A stretch of DNA of 64,000 nucleotides from contig NZ_LTBA01000002.1 of assembly GCF_001594005.1 (NCBI RefSeq), positions 62,001-126,000 on the forward strand, read 5' to 3'. The first letter of the stretch is position 1. Every line of letters begins with the position of its first letter. Source of the stretch: Clostridium tepidiprofundi DSM 19306. GTDB lineage: Bacteria; Bacillota; Clostridia; Clostridiales; Clostridiaceae. Below, piece after piece: positions 8,765 through 19,554 of the stretch. Both the position numbers and the translations under genes were made by a program. Below the pieces are notes generated by a model. That model ran no database searches. It saw only the letters and a program-made list of their open reading frames with translations, and was not told where the DNA came from.

Positions 8765-9733
8765 TTAAAACAAATGACATGCAACAAAATGATCTTTTTC
8801 AATCTCTTTTAATTCTGGTGTTTTTTCATTACAAATAGGTTTTGCATATCTGCATCTGCTCGCAAATCTACATCCAGGTTTTGGATTGATCGGACTTGGT
8901 ACTTCACCTTCAAGCTTAATCCTAGATTTACTTCTTTCGATTTTAGGATCTGGAATCGGTATAGCAGACATCAAAGCTTTCGTATATGGATGATGAGGAT
9001 TATTGTATAATTCATTACTTGAAGCAAGTTCAACCATGTTTCCTAAATACATAACTCCAACTCTATCTGAAATATGCTTAACCATAGACAAATCATGTGC
9101 AATGAAAAGATACGTTAATCCAAATTCTCTCTGAAGCTTAATTAATAAATTAACAACTTGTGCTTGAATAGAAACATCAAGTGCAGATATTGGTTCATCA
9201 CACACTATAAAATCTGGCTCAATCGCTAATGCACGAGCTATTCCTATTCTTTGTCTCTGTCCACCTGAAAATTCATGTGGAAATCTTGATGCATGCTCTT
9301 TATTTAATCCAACTAAATCCAATAATTCATAAATCCTATTAGTTCTTTCCTGACCACTGTACAAATTATGTATATCTATTCCCTCTCCAATTATATCTCC
9401 AACTGTCATTCTTGGGTTTAGTGAAGCATATGGATCCTGAAGAATAATCTGTGCTCTTCTTGCAAAAGCCTTCTTTTCTTTCTTGTTCAACTTATGAACA
9501 TTAATACCATCAAATATAACTTCTCCACCTGTAGCTTGATACAATCCCATAACCGTTCTTCCACAAGTAGTCTTCCCACAACCTGATTCTCCTACAAGAC
9601 CTAATGTTTCTCCCTTTCTTATATCAAAACTTACACCATCAACTGCTTTTAATATAGCATTAGGTCCCACTTTAAAATGCTTTTTTAAATCTCTAACCTC
9701 TATCAAAATGTCATTTTTCTTATTTTCAGCCAT
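8765..9733 (-). CDS. oppF: Oligopeptide ABC transporter ATPase OppF
   Basis: 322 residues. Walker [11 protein letters not shown], signature [14 protein letters not shown] and Walker [15 protein letters not shown]. The C-terminal extension has a Cys cluster ([21 protein letters not shown]) typical of OppD/OppF/DppF-type subunits. Its ATG overlaps the oppD stop (TAATG), so translation is coupled. With OppD it powers uptake of peptides through OppB/OppC. Last gene of the operon. Confidence 0.92.
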   Translation of the reverse strand: MAENKKNDILIEVRDLKKHFKVGPNAILKAVDGVSFDIRKGETLGLVGESGCGKTTCGRTVMGLYQATGGEVIFDGINVHKLNKKEKKAFARRAQIILQDPYASLNPRMTVGDIIGEGIDIHNLYSGQERTNRIYELLDLVGLNKEHASRFPHEFSGGQRQRIGIARALAIEPDFIVCDEPISALDVSIQAQVVNLLIKLQREFGLTYLFIAHDLSMVKHISDRVGVMYLGNMVELASSNELYNNPHHPYTKALMSAIPIPDPKIERSKSRIKLEGEVPSPINPKPGCRFASRCRYAKPICNEKTPELKEIEKDHFVACHLF

Positions 9734-10758
9734 TATTCTATACCTCCCACTCTTAAAGCTTCAGGTAATTCAACTTTAGGTGCATATGGATGTTTAAGCC
9801 AACATGATACAGAATGAGTATCAGTTATCTTTGTTACTTCTGGCACAGCTTCCTTACAAATATCCATGCAATATTCACATCTAGCAGCAAATGGACATCC
9901 TACCGGTGGTTTTATCAAATCAGGAGGTGTTCCACCTAATGAATAAAGTTCTGCCTTATTTCCTGTACCTAATCTTGGTACTGACTGCAATAGTGCCCAT
10001 GTATATGGATGCTGTGGATTATAGAATATTTCATCAGTAGTACCTCTTTCAATTATAGTTCCAGCATACATAACCTGTATTCTATGTGCAACATCAGCAA
10101 CTACTCCTAAATCATGTGTTACAAGAATAACGGCTGTACCCAATTTTTTCTGAAGATCAGCTATCAAATCCATTATTTGTGCTTGTATTGTAACATCTAA
10201 TGCCGTAGTAGGCTCATCTGCAATCAATATCTTAGGATTACATGCAAGAGCTATAGCAATCATTGCTCTCTGTCTCATACCACCCGAAAATTCATGAGGA
10301 TACTGTCTAGCTCTCTTGGCAGGATTAGGAATACCTACCAATTCTAACATCTTTACAGCTTCCTTTAATGCTTCTGATTTATTCATTCCTCTATGGATTA
10401 TTAAACTCTCTGCAATCTGCCTTCCAACTTTCATTGTTGGATTTAGAGAAGTCATAGGATCTTGGAATATCATTGATATATCTGCTCCTCTTAACTCTCT
10501 TAACTCTTTTTCAGACATATCAAGTACATTCTTACCATTAAATAATATTTTCGAACCTTCTTTTATTTCTCCTGGTGGTTCAGGAATCAATCTCATTAAT
10601 GACTTTGATGTAACAGTCTTTCCGCAACCTGATTCACCAACAACCGCAAGAGTTTCACCCTTATTCAAGTGAAAGCTTACTCCTCTCACAGACTGAACCT
10701 CACCAGCATATGTATGAAAAGAAACTCTAAGATTTTCTACTTCTAGTATTTTTTCCAT
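9733..10758 (-). CDS. oppD: Oligopeptide ABC transporter ATPase OppD
   Basis: 341 residues. Walker [12 protein letters not shown], signature [14 protein letters not shown], Walker [15 protein letters not shown], and a C-terminal oligopeptide-transport domain with a Cys cluster ([14 protein letters not shown]). GGGAGGAG precedes the ATG. Pairs with OppF as the ATPase heterodimer at the inner face of the membrane. Confidence 0.92.
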   Translation of the reverse strand: MEKILEVENLRVSFHTYAGEVQSVRGVSFHLNKGETLAVVGESGCGKTVTSKSLMRLIPEPPGEIKEGSKILFNGKNVLDMSEKELRELRGADISMIFQDPMTSLNPTMKVGRQIAESLIIHRGMNKSEALKEAVKMLELVGIPNPAKRARQYPHEFSGGMRQRAMIAIALACNPKILIADEPTTALDVTIQAQIMDLIADLQKKLGTAVILVTHDLGVVADVAHRIQVMYAGTIIERGTTDEIFYNPQHPYTWALLQSVPRLGTGNKAELYSLGGTPPDLIKPPVGCPFAARCEYCMDICKEAVPEVTKITDTHSVSCWLKHPYAPKVELPEALRVGGIE

Positions 10759-10775
10759 TGTAATTCTCCTCCCAA

Positions 10776-11720
10776 TTATTGACGTAATTTCGGATCAAGT
10801 GCATCTCTCAAACCATCACCCAAAAGCTGGAATGATAGCATAGTCAAACTTATGAATAGAGATGGGAAGAATAATTGTTCTGGATAGAATATTAGATTGG
10901 GTTGCGCCGATGCCGCTAAAGAACCCCAACTCGTATTAGGCGATTGAATTCCAAGCCCAATAAAGCTTAAGAAAGCCTCACCAAATATAAAACCAGAAAT
11001 ATCAAAAGTAATAGCAACAATCATTACACCAAGTGTATTAGGCAACAAATGCCTTAATATAATTCTCTTTGGACTAGCTCCTAATGCAGTTGCAGCTAAA
11101 ACATACTCCTGCTCTTTTATTTGGAGCAACTGCCCTCTAACCAATCTAGCCATATAACACCACCCTGTTATTGTCATTGCTATAATCAGTGGTATTATAC
11201 CTTTACCAACAATCAAAGATACAAGAATTACCACTATCAAATATGGAATACTGTAAAGTATTTCAACTATTCTCATCATTATATCATCAACTAATCCACC
11301 AAAATATCCTGAAATACCACCATACAATGCACCAATAACAGTATCTATAAGTGCACCAGCTAAACCAATTATTATAGAAACCCTACCACCTATCCAAACT
11401 CTAGCAAATGTATCTCTTCCCAAATTATCTGTTCCAAACCAATGCTGTGCATTAGGAGGCAAATTTCTTGCATTAGCCGCATTATTTGTAACCTCAAAAT
11501 CATAATGCGATAAATATGGACCTATAATGGTCATAATTGTAATCAAAGCTAAAAGTATTAAAGAACCCATTGCAATCTTGTTTTGTTTCAATCTTCTCCA
11601 TGCATCTTGCCAATATGTCATACTAGGTCTTAAAATCTGCTCTGAATCTGCACCTTTATTTCCTACAATTTTAAACTTGTCTTTTGTTATATTAACCTTA
11701 TTGTTAACCATCTCTGCCAT
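10776..11720 (-). CDS. oppC: Oligopeptide ABC transporter permease OppC
   Basis: 314 residues. A cytoplasmic N-terminal tail (WQDAWRRLKQNKIAMGSL) leads into six predicted membrane segments. The EAA loop is EQEYVLAATALGASPKRIILRH (first 20 residues cited: about positions 200-222), the contact to the ATPases. The periplasmic-side GTDNLGRDTFARV motif is typical of OppC/DppC. GGAGG lies before the ATG, 12 bases after oppB. Confidence 0.92.
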   Translation of the reverse strand: MAEMVNNKVNITKDKFKIVGNKGADSEQILRPSMTYWQDAWRRLKQNKIAMGSLILLALITIMTIIGPYLSHYDFEVTNNAANARNLPPNAQHWFGTDNLGRDTFARVWIGGRVSIIIGLAGALIDTVIGALYGGISGYFGGLVDDIMMRIVEILYSIPYLIVVILVSLIVGKGIIPLIIAMTITGWCYMARLVRGQLLQIKEQEYVLAATALGASPKRIILRHLLPNTLGVMIVAITFDISGFIFGEAFLSFIGLGIQSPNTSWGSLAASAQPNLIFYPEQLFFPSLFISLTMLSFQLLGDGLRDALDPKLRQ

Positions 11721-11732
11721 ATAACTTACCTC

Positions 11733-12668
11733 CTATTTCTTCCCGCCTGAGAGTCTTATTCTTGGATCAACTAGTCCATATAAAACATCGACTACAACAA
11801 GAGAAACTATAAATAGCGAAGACATAAACACTGTCTGTCCCATTATCATTGTATAATCTCTATCTGAAACCGATGACACAAAATACTGACCTAATCCCGG
11901 AATTGAGAATATGCTCTCAATAACGAATGAACCAATAAATATCATAGCTATTTGTGGTCCTAATAAAGTTATAACAGGTAAAATAGCATTTCTAATAACA
12001 TGTTTCCAAACCAAAGATAACTTGGAAACTCCCTTTGCTTTAGCTGTAAGTATGTAGTCTTGACCTATAACATCTAAACAGTTAGCTCTCATGTATCTAG
12101 CGTATGTAGCTATCGAACCAAAGCTCATAGCTATGGATGGCAAAATAGTATGCTTAAATTCACCCCATCCCGTTGTAGGAAGTATCATGAATTTAACTGT
12201 AAAAACATATTGTAAAAGCGTTGCAAGTACAAAACTCGGAATCGATATTCCCAATATAGCTATGAACATTACAAGATAATCAGGCCATTTGTTCCTGTAG
12301 AATGCAGCAATTATTCCTAGAATTATACCTATCACAAATCCCATTGCAATAGCTTGAATACCAACTCTTCCTGAAACAGGCGCATAAGTCTTTATAGTAT
12401 GAACAACCGATCTACCTGGATAAGTCAATGATTCTCCTAAATCACCATGCAAAACAAGATTCTTCATGAATTTACCATATTGAACAATAACAGGTTTGTC
12501 CAAACCGTATTTAGCATAAAAATTCTTTTGTATCTGTGGTGGTAACTTTCTTGCCATACTAGAAAGCGGATCACCAGGAATTGCATGAATCAACATAAAA
12601 GTTATAGTTATTGCAACAAAAAGGGTTAAGAGCATATATGCAAACCTTTTAAGTAAAAATTTAGCCAT
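11733..12668 (-). CDS. oppB: Oligopeptide ABC transporter permease OppB
   Basis: 311 residues starting with the family-typical MAKFLLKRFAYMLLTLFVAI and HAIPGDPL. Six membrane segments are predicted. The EAA region DYILTAKAKGVSKLSLVWKH contacts the ATPases, and NAILPVITLLGPQIA follows. Forms the translocation pore with OppC. GGAGG precedes the start. Confidence 0.92.
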   Translation of the reverse strand: MAKFLLKRFAYMLLTLFVAITITFMLIHAIPGDPLSSMARKLPPQIQKNFYAKYGLDKPVIVQYGKFMKNLVLHGDLGESLTYPGRSVVHTIKTYAPVSGRVGIQAIAMGFVIGIILGIIAAFYRNKWPDYLVMFIAILGISIPSFVLATLLQYVFTVKFMILPTTGWGEFKHTILPSIAMSFGSIATYARYMRANCLDVIGQDYILTAKAKGVSKLSLVWKHVIRNAILPVITLLGPQIAMIFIGSFVIESIFSIPGLGQYFVSSVSDRDYTMIMGQTVFMSSLFIVSLVVVDVLYGLVDPRIRLSGGKK

Positions 12669-12745
12669 TTGTTATCCCTCCGTTAAAAACATAAACATCT
12701 TATTACAGCAGAGCATAATACTCTGCTGTAATTCAATATTATATG

Positions 12746-14458
12746 CTATTTTCTACCTTCTGTATAAGCATATTTAACTTCTATAGCTCCGAATAATGGA
12801 TACATAATATTCTTAGCATATTTTCTTACGAAAGTTTGTCTCTTTCTATAAACTCCTGGAGAAATTACACCATCTTCATATAACAATATGTTTTCTGCTT
12901 CCTTAAATGCTTCAGTTCTAACTTCTTTATCTAAAGTTGCAGCCGCTTTTTCAATTAACTTATCATATTTAGGATTTGACCATCCAGTTGGAACAACTTT
13001 CGCATTTGTAGTCCACATGTCAAAGAATGTCATAGGATCATTGTAGTCTCCATTCCAAGCCATACTAGCTACTTGATAGTCCATTTCATCTGTTCTCTTA
13101 ACAAATATTGGCCATTTTACATATTCTACTTTTGCATTAACACCTAACTTCTGTCTGTAATTTTCCTGAGCAAACTCAGCAAATTCTTTACTTCTTGCAC
13201 TTGTACTACCTTCTAATAAAGTAACATCCATTTTTGCTGGATCTGGATCTGCACCAATTTCTTTTAATCCTTCAATTAATAACTTCTTAGGATCTGGATT
13301 TTCTTTTACTAATTTTCTAAGTGGTTCATAGTTAACCTTTGCTCTAAAATCTTCTCCACCTATCTGTAATGAAGGAGGACACCATCCATAAGCTGGTTGA
13401 GCTAAATTTCTGAATAATACTTCTGCTCTAGCCTCTCTGTCATCAGCTAAAATAAATGCTTTTCTTATCTTAGCATTTTTAAAATATTTATCCTTTTGAT
13501 TGAAGAAAACGTAAGTAGTTGATGGATCATATCCTTTTAGCACATTAAACTTACCTGTATCACTAAGCTTTTTAACCCAGTTCGGATCACTAACACCAGT
13601 AGCATCGATTCCACCATTATATAATTCACTCATTCTTGAAGCCTCTTGACTTATGATTTTCATTGTTACTTTGTTCAATTTAACAGAATCAGCATCCCAG
13701 TAGTTCTTGTTTTTCTCTAAAACAACCTTGCTCTGATGAACCCACTCAGAAATCACGAAAGGTCCACAGAAAACCATTGTATCTTTTTCAGTTCCATATC
13801 TTTCACCAGCAGCTTCAATAATATCTTTTCTTTGTGGGTGCATAACTTTGAAGTAAGTTAAATCCATAAAGTATGCACATGGTGATTCTAATGTAAATTT
13901 AAGAGTCTTATCATCTACAGCTTCAACTCCAACCTCATCAGCTTTTGCTTTTCCAGCATTGTATGCTTTAGCATTCTTAATTGGATATAATAGGAATGCA
14001 TATGGCGAACCAGTTTTTGGATTCAATGTCCTCTTAATTCCATACACATAATCATTAGCTGTAACAGTTTTTCCATCAGACCACTTGTAATCTCTCAAAT
14101 GGAAAGTCCAAACAGTACCATCTTCATTCTTCTCCCATGATTTTGCACCAGCAGGTTTTATTACATCTTTACCATTTTCCTGCTCTATTCTTGTCAAGCC
14201 TTCCATAACCTCCGCTAATACCTGTGAAGAATACAAATCAGAAGACTTAGAAGGATCTAATGATTTCGGTTCATTACCTAAAATAATATTAAGATATTGA
14301 TCCTTATCAATCCCTCCCTTTGCTTGTTCTTTCTGTGTAGTCTCAGTCTTTTTTTCGTTGTCAGAAGTACTCGTTTGAGTCTTTCCACAACCCATTAATG
14401 CAGCAGATACTCCTAACGAAACTGTTAAAAGTAATGCCATAATCTTTTTGCCTTTCAC
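12746..14458 (-). CDS. oppA: Oligopeptide-binding lipoprotein OppA
   Basis: 570 residues from a GTG start (AAAGGGGG 7 bases upstream). Signal peptide with lipobox ALMGC, a Thr/Lys/Glu-rich linker, then a family-5 solute-binding fold: NIILGNEPKSLDPSKSSD, EVMEGLTRIE, WTFHLRDYKWSDGKTVTANDYVYGIKR. It binds peptides outside the membrane and hands them to OppBC. First gene of oppABCDF; a leader of about 250 bases separates it from a TATAAT (minus strand, 14716-14721). The short gap to oppB (77 bases) may reduce downstream expression. Confidence 0.93.
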   Translation of the reverse strand: MKGKKIMALLLTVSLGVSAALMGCGKTQTSTSDNEKKTETTQKEQAKGGIDKDQYLNIILGNEPKSLDPSKSSDLYSSQVLAEVMEGLTRIEQENGKDVIKPAGAKSWEKNEDGTVWTFHLRDYKWSDGKTVTANDYVYGIKRTLNPKTGSPYAFLLYPIKNAKAYNAGKAKADEVGVEAVDDKTLKFTLESPCAYFMDLTYFKVMHPQRKDIIEAAGERYGTEKDTMVFCGPFVISEWVHQSKVVLEKNKNYWDADSVKLNKVTMKIISQEASRMSELYNGGIDATGVSDPNWVKKLSDTGKFNVLKGYDPSTTYVFFNQKDKYFKNAKIRKAFILADDREARAEVLFRNLAQPAYGWCPPSLQIGGEDFRAKVNYEPLRKLVKENPDPKKLLIEGLKEIGADPDPAKMDVTLLEGSTSARSKEFAEFAQENYRQKLGVNAKVEYVKWPIFVKRTDEMDYQVASMAWNGDYNDPMTFFDMWTTNAKVVPTGWSNPKYDKLIEKAAATLDKEVRTEAFKEAENILLYEDGVISPGVYRKRQTFVRKYAKNIMYPLFGAIEVKYAYTEGRK

Positions 14459-15214
14459 TAAAATTCCCCCTTTATTGAGATTTAATTTATGTAAATTTAA
14501 AGCAAAAACTTAAACTTAAACTTAATAATTAACAATAATAATCAACAAAGCTTATATCTTAAAAACTTTACTTTTTGCTTCTATAAGACTTCTACTCGCT
14601 ATAAGCAGAACATTAGAGCTTCTTGGCTCAGCAAAACTAATTTACTGTATAAAATCTTACTGTATAAAATCAAATACCCTACAACATATTACTAGTTTGC
14701 TTAGTTAAATCTAAAATTATACCTTCCTGTTACTTAATACTTTAAACACCATTACGCACATTTTTATAATCATATTTTAAATTAACAATAAATTTTAATT
14801 CTTTTAAATTTCGTACAACTTTCTTTTGTAAAATTCAAACAATTTACTATACGAACATCATGATATCACACAAAACATTTCTAGTCAAATGATTTTTGTC
14901 ATATATTGTCCTTTTTCTTGTTCGGATAATTCTGAAAATTATAATTATTTTTTATCAATATTTCATTATTATAATTTTGTATTATTTGTATTTAAATCAA
15001 TTTATATTGATAATCGTATAATATGGTTAATCATATGATTGCATTAATAATATAGCACAATTCATTTTTTTGAAAATAGCGGTTTTATACATGTTATCAT
15101 TCATTTTTTTGATTTTTAAAAAATACCTAATAATTATGCAAAAATTAAAAAAACTATATATTTTTTTACCCATGAGATATATAATATAGTATAGAATTTT
15201 TTAGGAGGGATTAT
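14459..15214. other. Divergent intergenic region between oppA and asd
   Basis: 756 A/T-rich bases with no reading frame I trust. It holds a minus-strand TATAAT at 14716-14721 for oppA with only a weak -35, a CodY-like box at 14926-14940, and AGGAGG before asd. No lysine riboswitch consensus and no T-box core was found on either strand. Confidence 0.5.
14926..14940. promoter_or_regulatory. Candidate CodY-binding box
   Basis: ATAATTCTGAAAATT matches 12 of 15 positions of the CodY consensus AATTTTCWGAAAATT. CodY commonly represses peptide uptake and amino-acid synthesis genes, so a site between oppA and asd makes sense. It is about 275 bases from the asd start and 470 from oppA, so it may not overlap either promoter. 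Confidence 0.35.
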
Positions 15215-16210
15215 ATGAAATTTAATATAGCTATAGTTGGTGCAACTGGAATGGTTGGAAGACAATTTATAAAAATACTCGAAGAACGCAACTTCCCAAT
15301 AAATAATCTTTACCTCTATGCTTCAAAAAAATCTGCTGGTAAAAAAATAAATTTCCGAAATAATGATTTCACTATAATAGAACTAACTGAACAAAATATT
15401 CAATGTGAAAAAATTGATATAGCATTATTTTCAGCTGGAGGTGACGTTAGTAAAAAATATGCACCTATTTTTGCAGAGACAGGTGCTGTGGTTATAGACA
15501 ATAGCAGTGCTTGGAGAATGGATCCAGATGTTCCTTTAGTTGTGCCAGAAGTTAACCCAGAAGATATTAAAATGCACAATGGAATTATAGCAAATCCGAA
15601 CTGTTCAACAATCCAAGCTGTAGTTGCTCTCAAACCTCTACATGATAAATACGGCATTAAAAGAATTGTTTACTCTACTTACCAAGCTGTATCTGGAGCA
15701 GGTATGAGTGGTTACAATGATTTATTAGAAGGATATAAAGGGCAGCCACCAAGAAAATTTCCTTATCCAATTGCAGGTAATGTTATTCCTCATATAGATA
15801 TATTTATGGATAATGGATACACAAAGGAAGAAATGAAGATGATAAATGAAACAAGAAAAATACTGCATTGTGAAGATTTAAAAATTACTGCTACTACTGT
15901 AAGAGTACCTGTATACTACGGACACAGTGAAAGTATTAATATTGAATTGAGTTCTTCATTTGAACTATGTGATGTTTTTAATTTATACAAAAGCTCAAAA
16001 GGTATAGTCCTAATGGATGATACTAGCAATCTAGTATATCCAATGCCTGTTATTGCCGCTGGCAAAGATGATGTTTTTGTAGGAAGGATTAGAAAAGATT
16101 TTAGTTTAGAGAATGGATTAAATATTTGGGTAGTTGCAGATAACATAAGAAAAGGTGCTGCTCTAAATGCTGTCCAAATTGCTGAATTGTTGATAGCAAA
16201 CTATTTATAA
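15215..16210 (+). CDS. asd: Aspartate-semialdehyde dehydrogenase
   Basis: 331 residues. N-terminal NADP-binding GATGMVGRQF, catalytic Cys130 in NPNCSTIQ, and acid/base His in YYGHSESINIE (about 237). It reduces aspartyl phosphate to the semialdehyde, the branch point to lysine/DAP, threonine and methionine. AGGAGGGATTAT precedes the ATG. First gene of asd-dapA-dapB on the plus strand, about 100 bases before dapA. Confidence 0.95.
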   Translation: MKFNIAIVGATGMVGRQFIKILEERNFPINNLYLYASKKSAGKKINFRNNDFTIIELTEQNIQCEKIDIALFSAGGDVSKKYAPIFAETGAVVIDNSSAWRMDPDVPLVVPEVNPEDIKMHNGIIANPNCSTIQAVVALKPLHDKYGIKRIVYSTYQAVSGAGMSGYNDLLEGYKGQPPRKFPYPIAGNVIPHIDIFMDNGYTKEEMKMINETRKILHCEDLKITATTVRVPVYYGHSESINIELSSSFELCDVFNLYKSSKGIVLMDDTSNLVYPMPVIAAGKDDVFVGRIRKDFSLENGLNIWVVADNIRKGAALNAVQIAELLIANYL

Positions 16211-16308
16211 TATATTAAATTATAGTGTATTAACATATTACAGATAATACCCTATAATAATGTCTAGAACCAATTTACACAAAAATAATTTATATGGAGT
16301 TGATAGAT

Positions 16309-17190
16309 ATGAGTATTTTTAAAGGATCTGGTGTTGCTATTGTCACACCTTTTAACGAAAATGGAATTGATTTTAAAAAACTTGAAGAACTTATTGAATG
16401 GCATATCAAGGAATGTACAGATGCCATCATAGTTTGTGGAACTACTGGAGAAGCTTCCACAATGACACAACAAGAGAAAAAAGAGACTATAAAATTTGTT
16501 GTAGATATAGTAAACAAAAGAATACCTGTAATAGCTGGTACAGGAAGTAATTGTACAGCTTCTGCTATTAGTATGAGTAAATGGGCAGAAAAAATAGGTG
16601 TAGATGGCTTGTTAGTAATTACACCTTATTACAACAAAACAACTCAAAAAGGATTAATTGAACACTTTAAAACAATTAGCGATTCTGTAAACACTCCTAT
16701 AATAATTTATAATGTTCCTTCTAGAACTGGTATTAATATATTGCCCGAAACTCTTGCAGAATTATGCACACTTAAAAACATCGTTGCTGTAAAAGAAGCA
16801 AGTGGTAATATAAGTCAAATTGCAAAGATAAAAGCTCTATGCGGTGATAATTTAGCTATATATTCTGGAAATGATGATCAAATTATTCCTGTTTTATCTT
16901 TAGGGGGTATAGGTGTTATATCTGTTTTAGCAAATATTATTCCTAATCGTGTTCATGAAATGGTTCATATGTATTTGGATGGGAAACATAAAGAAGCATT
17001 ACAAATTCAACTTGATTATTTGAATTTAACAAATGCTCTTTTTATTGAAACTAACCCTATTCCAGTTAAAACAGCTATGAATATAATGGATATGAATGTT
17101 GGTAATTTAAGATTGCCACTCTGCAATATGGACGATAAAAATAAAGAAATATTGATTTCAGAATTAAAAAAATGTAATCTAATTGAATAA
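16309..17190 (+). CDS. dapA: 4-hydroxy-tetrahydrodipicolinate synthase
   Basis: 293 residues from the ATG at 16309 (GGAG about 9 bases upstream; the in-frame ATG at 16294 overlaps that site). GTTGE at 44-48, Tyr134 ([10 protein letters not shown]) and Schiff-base Lys162 (VKEASGN) are all present. It condenses pyruvate with aspartate semialdehyde. In spore formers this pathway also feeds dipicolinic acid of the spore core. Confidence 0.95.
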   Translation: MSIFKGSGVAIVTPFNENGIDFKKLEELIEWHIKECTDAIIVCGTTGEASTMTQQEKKETIKFVVDIVNKRIPVIAGTGSNCTASAISMSKWAEKIGVDGLLVITPYYNKTTQKGLIEHFKTISDSVNTPIIIYNVPSRTGINILPETLAELCTLKNIVAVKEASGNISQIAKIKALCGDNLAIYSGNDDQIIPVLSLGGIGVISVLANIIPNRVHEMVHMYLDGKHKEALQIQLDYLNLTNALFIETNPIPVKTAMNIMDMNVGNLRLPLCNMDDKNKEILISELKKCNLIE

Positions 17191-17219
17191 TATAACAATT
17201 TTAGCAAGGAGAAAAGACT

Positions 17220-17984
17220 ATGATTAGAATAATTTTAAACGGTTGCTTTGGTAAAATGGGGAAAATGGTAACACAAGCTTCTTATAAATTCGAAAATTTA
17301 ACCATTGTTGCTGGCATTGATGTTAATACCAATACAACTTCGCCTTATCCAGTATTTAACAATATTGATGAATGCAATATTGATGCTGATGTTATACTGG
17401 ATTTTTCTAGACCTGCTGCACTACCATCACTTGCAAAATACTGCATTAAAAACAATATGCCAATAGTTATATGCACTACTGGATTTGATCTAGAAGGTGA
17501 AAACATCATATCAAATTTGAGCAAAAAAGTAGCTGTATTTCGTTCAGCAAATATGTCAGTAGGTATAAATGTAATCAATAACATTTTAAAAAAGATAAGC
17601 TCATATTTATATAAAGGATTTGATATAGAAATAATAGAGAAACATCATAATCAAAAAATTGATGCCCCAAGTGGAACGGCATTAATGCTTGCAAACACTA
17701 TAAAATCATCCATAGAAGAAGAAACTATTTTTTCACACGGTAGAGTAGGTGAATGTAAAAGACATAAAAAAGAAATAGGAATACATGCAATAAGAGGTGG
17801 AAATATAGTAGGTGAACACGATATAATATTCGCAGGTCAAGGAGAAATTATTGAGATAAAGCACTCTGCAATATCACGTGAAGTATTTGCCATAGGAGCT
17901 CTTGATGCTTGTAAGTTTATACATGGCAAACAAAACGGATTATACAATATGGATAATATTATCGATGAAAACATTTCTCTTTAA
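17220..17984 (+). CDS. dapB: 4-hydroxy-tetrahydrodipicolinate reductase
   Basis: 254 residues. Nucleotide-binding NGCFGKMGKM near the N-terminus and the catalytic EKHHNQKIDAPSGT (140-153) with His143. Second step of the DAP branch. It lies 29 bases after dapA with AAGGAG before the ATG. The strong hairpin at 18136-18185 ends the unit. Confidence 0.95.
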   Translation: MIRIILNGCFGKMGKMVTQASYKFENLTIVAGIDVNTNTTSPYPVFNNIDECNIDADVILDFSRPAALPSLAKYCIKNNMPIVICTTGFDLEGENIISNLSKKVAVFRSANMSVGINVINNILKKISSYLYKGFDIEIIEKHHNQKIDAPSGTALMLANTIKSSIEEETIFSHGRVGECKRHKKEIGIHAIRGGNIVGEHDIIFAGQGEIIEIKHSAISREVFAIGALDACKFIHGKQNGLYNMDNIIDENISL

Positions 17985-18135
17985 ACAATACTAGTACAGA
18001 CTTTCCTAGTAAATATATGTAAGTGTAAAAAATTTTTCTGTAAAACAGAGGCTGTGCAAAAATAAACTAAATAAAAACAAATTCTTTTTGTTGATTTGTG
18101 TAATTAAGTAACCTTGCACTAGCACTTACAAAAGT

Positions 18136-18185
18136 GAAAATACATTGTAGTCATCTAATTTTAAGTTTGACTACAATGTATTTTC
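18136..18185. terminator. Bidirectional terminator between dapB and the aminotransferase gene
   Basis: Perfect 18-bp stem (18136-18153 with 18168-18185) and 14-base loop, flanked by A and T tracts, between two convergent genes. Confidence 0.85.
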
Positions 18186-18235
18186 TGTACTCATTTATAT
18201 TTTTATACTAATACTATTATATTATCTGTTTGCTA

Positions 18236-19381
18236 TCAAATCCTTTTTAACCATTCTTCAATTCTCATTATAGCTTCTCTAAGTTCCTCCATACTGTAAG
18301 AATATGAAATCCTTATGTATCCCTCACCACCATATCCAAACGCTGAACCAGGAACTACCGCTACTTTTGCTTCTTTAAGCATTCTTTCACAAAACTCATC
18401 ACTCTTTATACCGAATTTTTTGATAGATGGGAATATATAAAATGCTCCTTTAGGCAGAATAACATCAAATCCTAATCTATTGAGTTCACTATACATGAAA
18501 TCTCTTCTTTTCATGAATGATTTTTTCATATATTCTACATCACTCAAACAGCTCTTGAGTCCTCTATAAGCTCCCCATTGTGCAATTGAAGGTGCACATG
18601 ATACATTATACTGGTGAAATTTAATCACATTATCCACTACAGCCTTAGTTCCACAAACATATCCAACCCTTAAGCCCGTCATTGAAAACATCTTAGAAAA
18701 GCCACCCACCAAGACAACTTTATGCTTAATATCGTCATATTGTGAAATAGAATAATACTCATCATAACAGAGCGAAGAATACATTTCATCACTTATAACT
18801 ATTAAATCATTATTTTTAACGATATCATGCAGAATTTCACTATCTTTTTTAGATAATATTGCACCTGTTGGATTACAAGGATATGAAACAACTAAAAGTT
18901 TTGGTTTTTCATGTTTGATTAATTTCTGGAGTTCATCATAATTTAATGAAAAATCATCATTTAGCTTATAATTTATAACATTTCCACCTAGCACCTTAAT
19001 ACAATTTTCATACGCTGGATACGCAGGAGTAGGTACTAAAACATTATCCCCTTCATTCAGAAATACTGCAAATACATCCATTATACCTTCACTGCCGCCA
19101 ACTGTTATACAAATCTCATCACTATAATAGTTAATATGCCTCTTCTTTAAGTAATTTGAAATCTCTGACCTAAGCTCCAAAATTCCCTCATTAGCAGTAT
19201 ACATTGTCTTATTATTTATTATAGCATCACAAATTTCTTTTTTAATTAACTCTGGAACAGCAAAATCCGGCTGACCCAATGTTAATGACACCACTCCATC
19301 AACTTTATTGACTTTATTATAAAATTTCCTTATACCTGATATTTCAATATATTGAATTTTCTTCGAAAACAACTCATCCAT
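18236..19381 (-). CDS. PLP aminotransferase, probable N-acetyl-LL-DAP aminotransferase
   Basis: 381 residues, fold-type I. NPTG at 170-173, Asp198 in SDEMY, and PLP Lys230 in GGFSKMFSMTGLRVGY. N-terminal GIRKFYNKV...VSLTLGQPDF is typical of the PatA/AspC-like class I family. The neighbours dapB and dapH make N-acetyl-2-amino-6-oxopimelate, which needs exactly such an aminotransferase, so that role is inferred from context. It lies on the opposite strand from its pathway partners. General aromatic or aspartate transamination is the alternative. Confidence 0.8.
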   Translation of the reverse strand: MDELFSKKIQYIEISGIRKFYNKVNKVDGVVSLTLGQPDFAVPELIKKEICDAIINNKTMYTANEGILELRSEISNYLKKRHINYYSDEICITVGGSEGIMDVFAVFLNEGDNVLVPTPAYPAYENCIKVLGGNVINYKLNDDFSLNYDELQKLIKHEKPKLLVVSYPCNPTGAILSKKDSEILHDIVKNNDLIVISDEMYSSLCYDEYYSISQYDDIKHKVVLVGGFSKMFSMTGLRVGYVCGTKAVVDNVIKFHQYNVSCAPSIAQWGAYRGLKSCLSDVEYMKKSFMKRRDFMYSELNRLGFDVILPKGAFYIFPSIKKFGIKSDEFCERMLKEAKVAVVPGSAFGYGGEGYIRISYSYSMEELREAIMRIEEWLKRI

Positions 19382-19554
19382 GCAATCACCATTCCTTACA
19401 AATAAAATAATTAATATGCTTATATTTTATATTAATTATTTATTTTAAACAATTAATGTATTAAAATAATATTGTGAAAATATAATTCTACACATAATAT
19501 TTACAAATTATAAAAACCCACAAATAGTAAAAAAACAGAGAGGATGATATTTTA

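Noticed and set aside
14459-15214. Lysine riboswitch or T-box before asd or oppA
   Set aside because: No lysine-riboswitch core and no GGTGG-type T-box core could be found on either strand.
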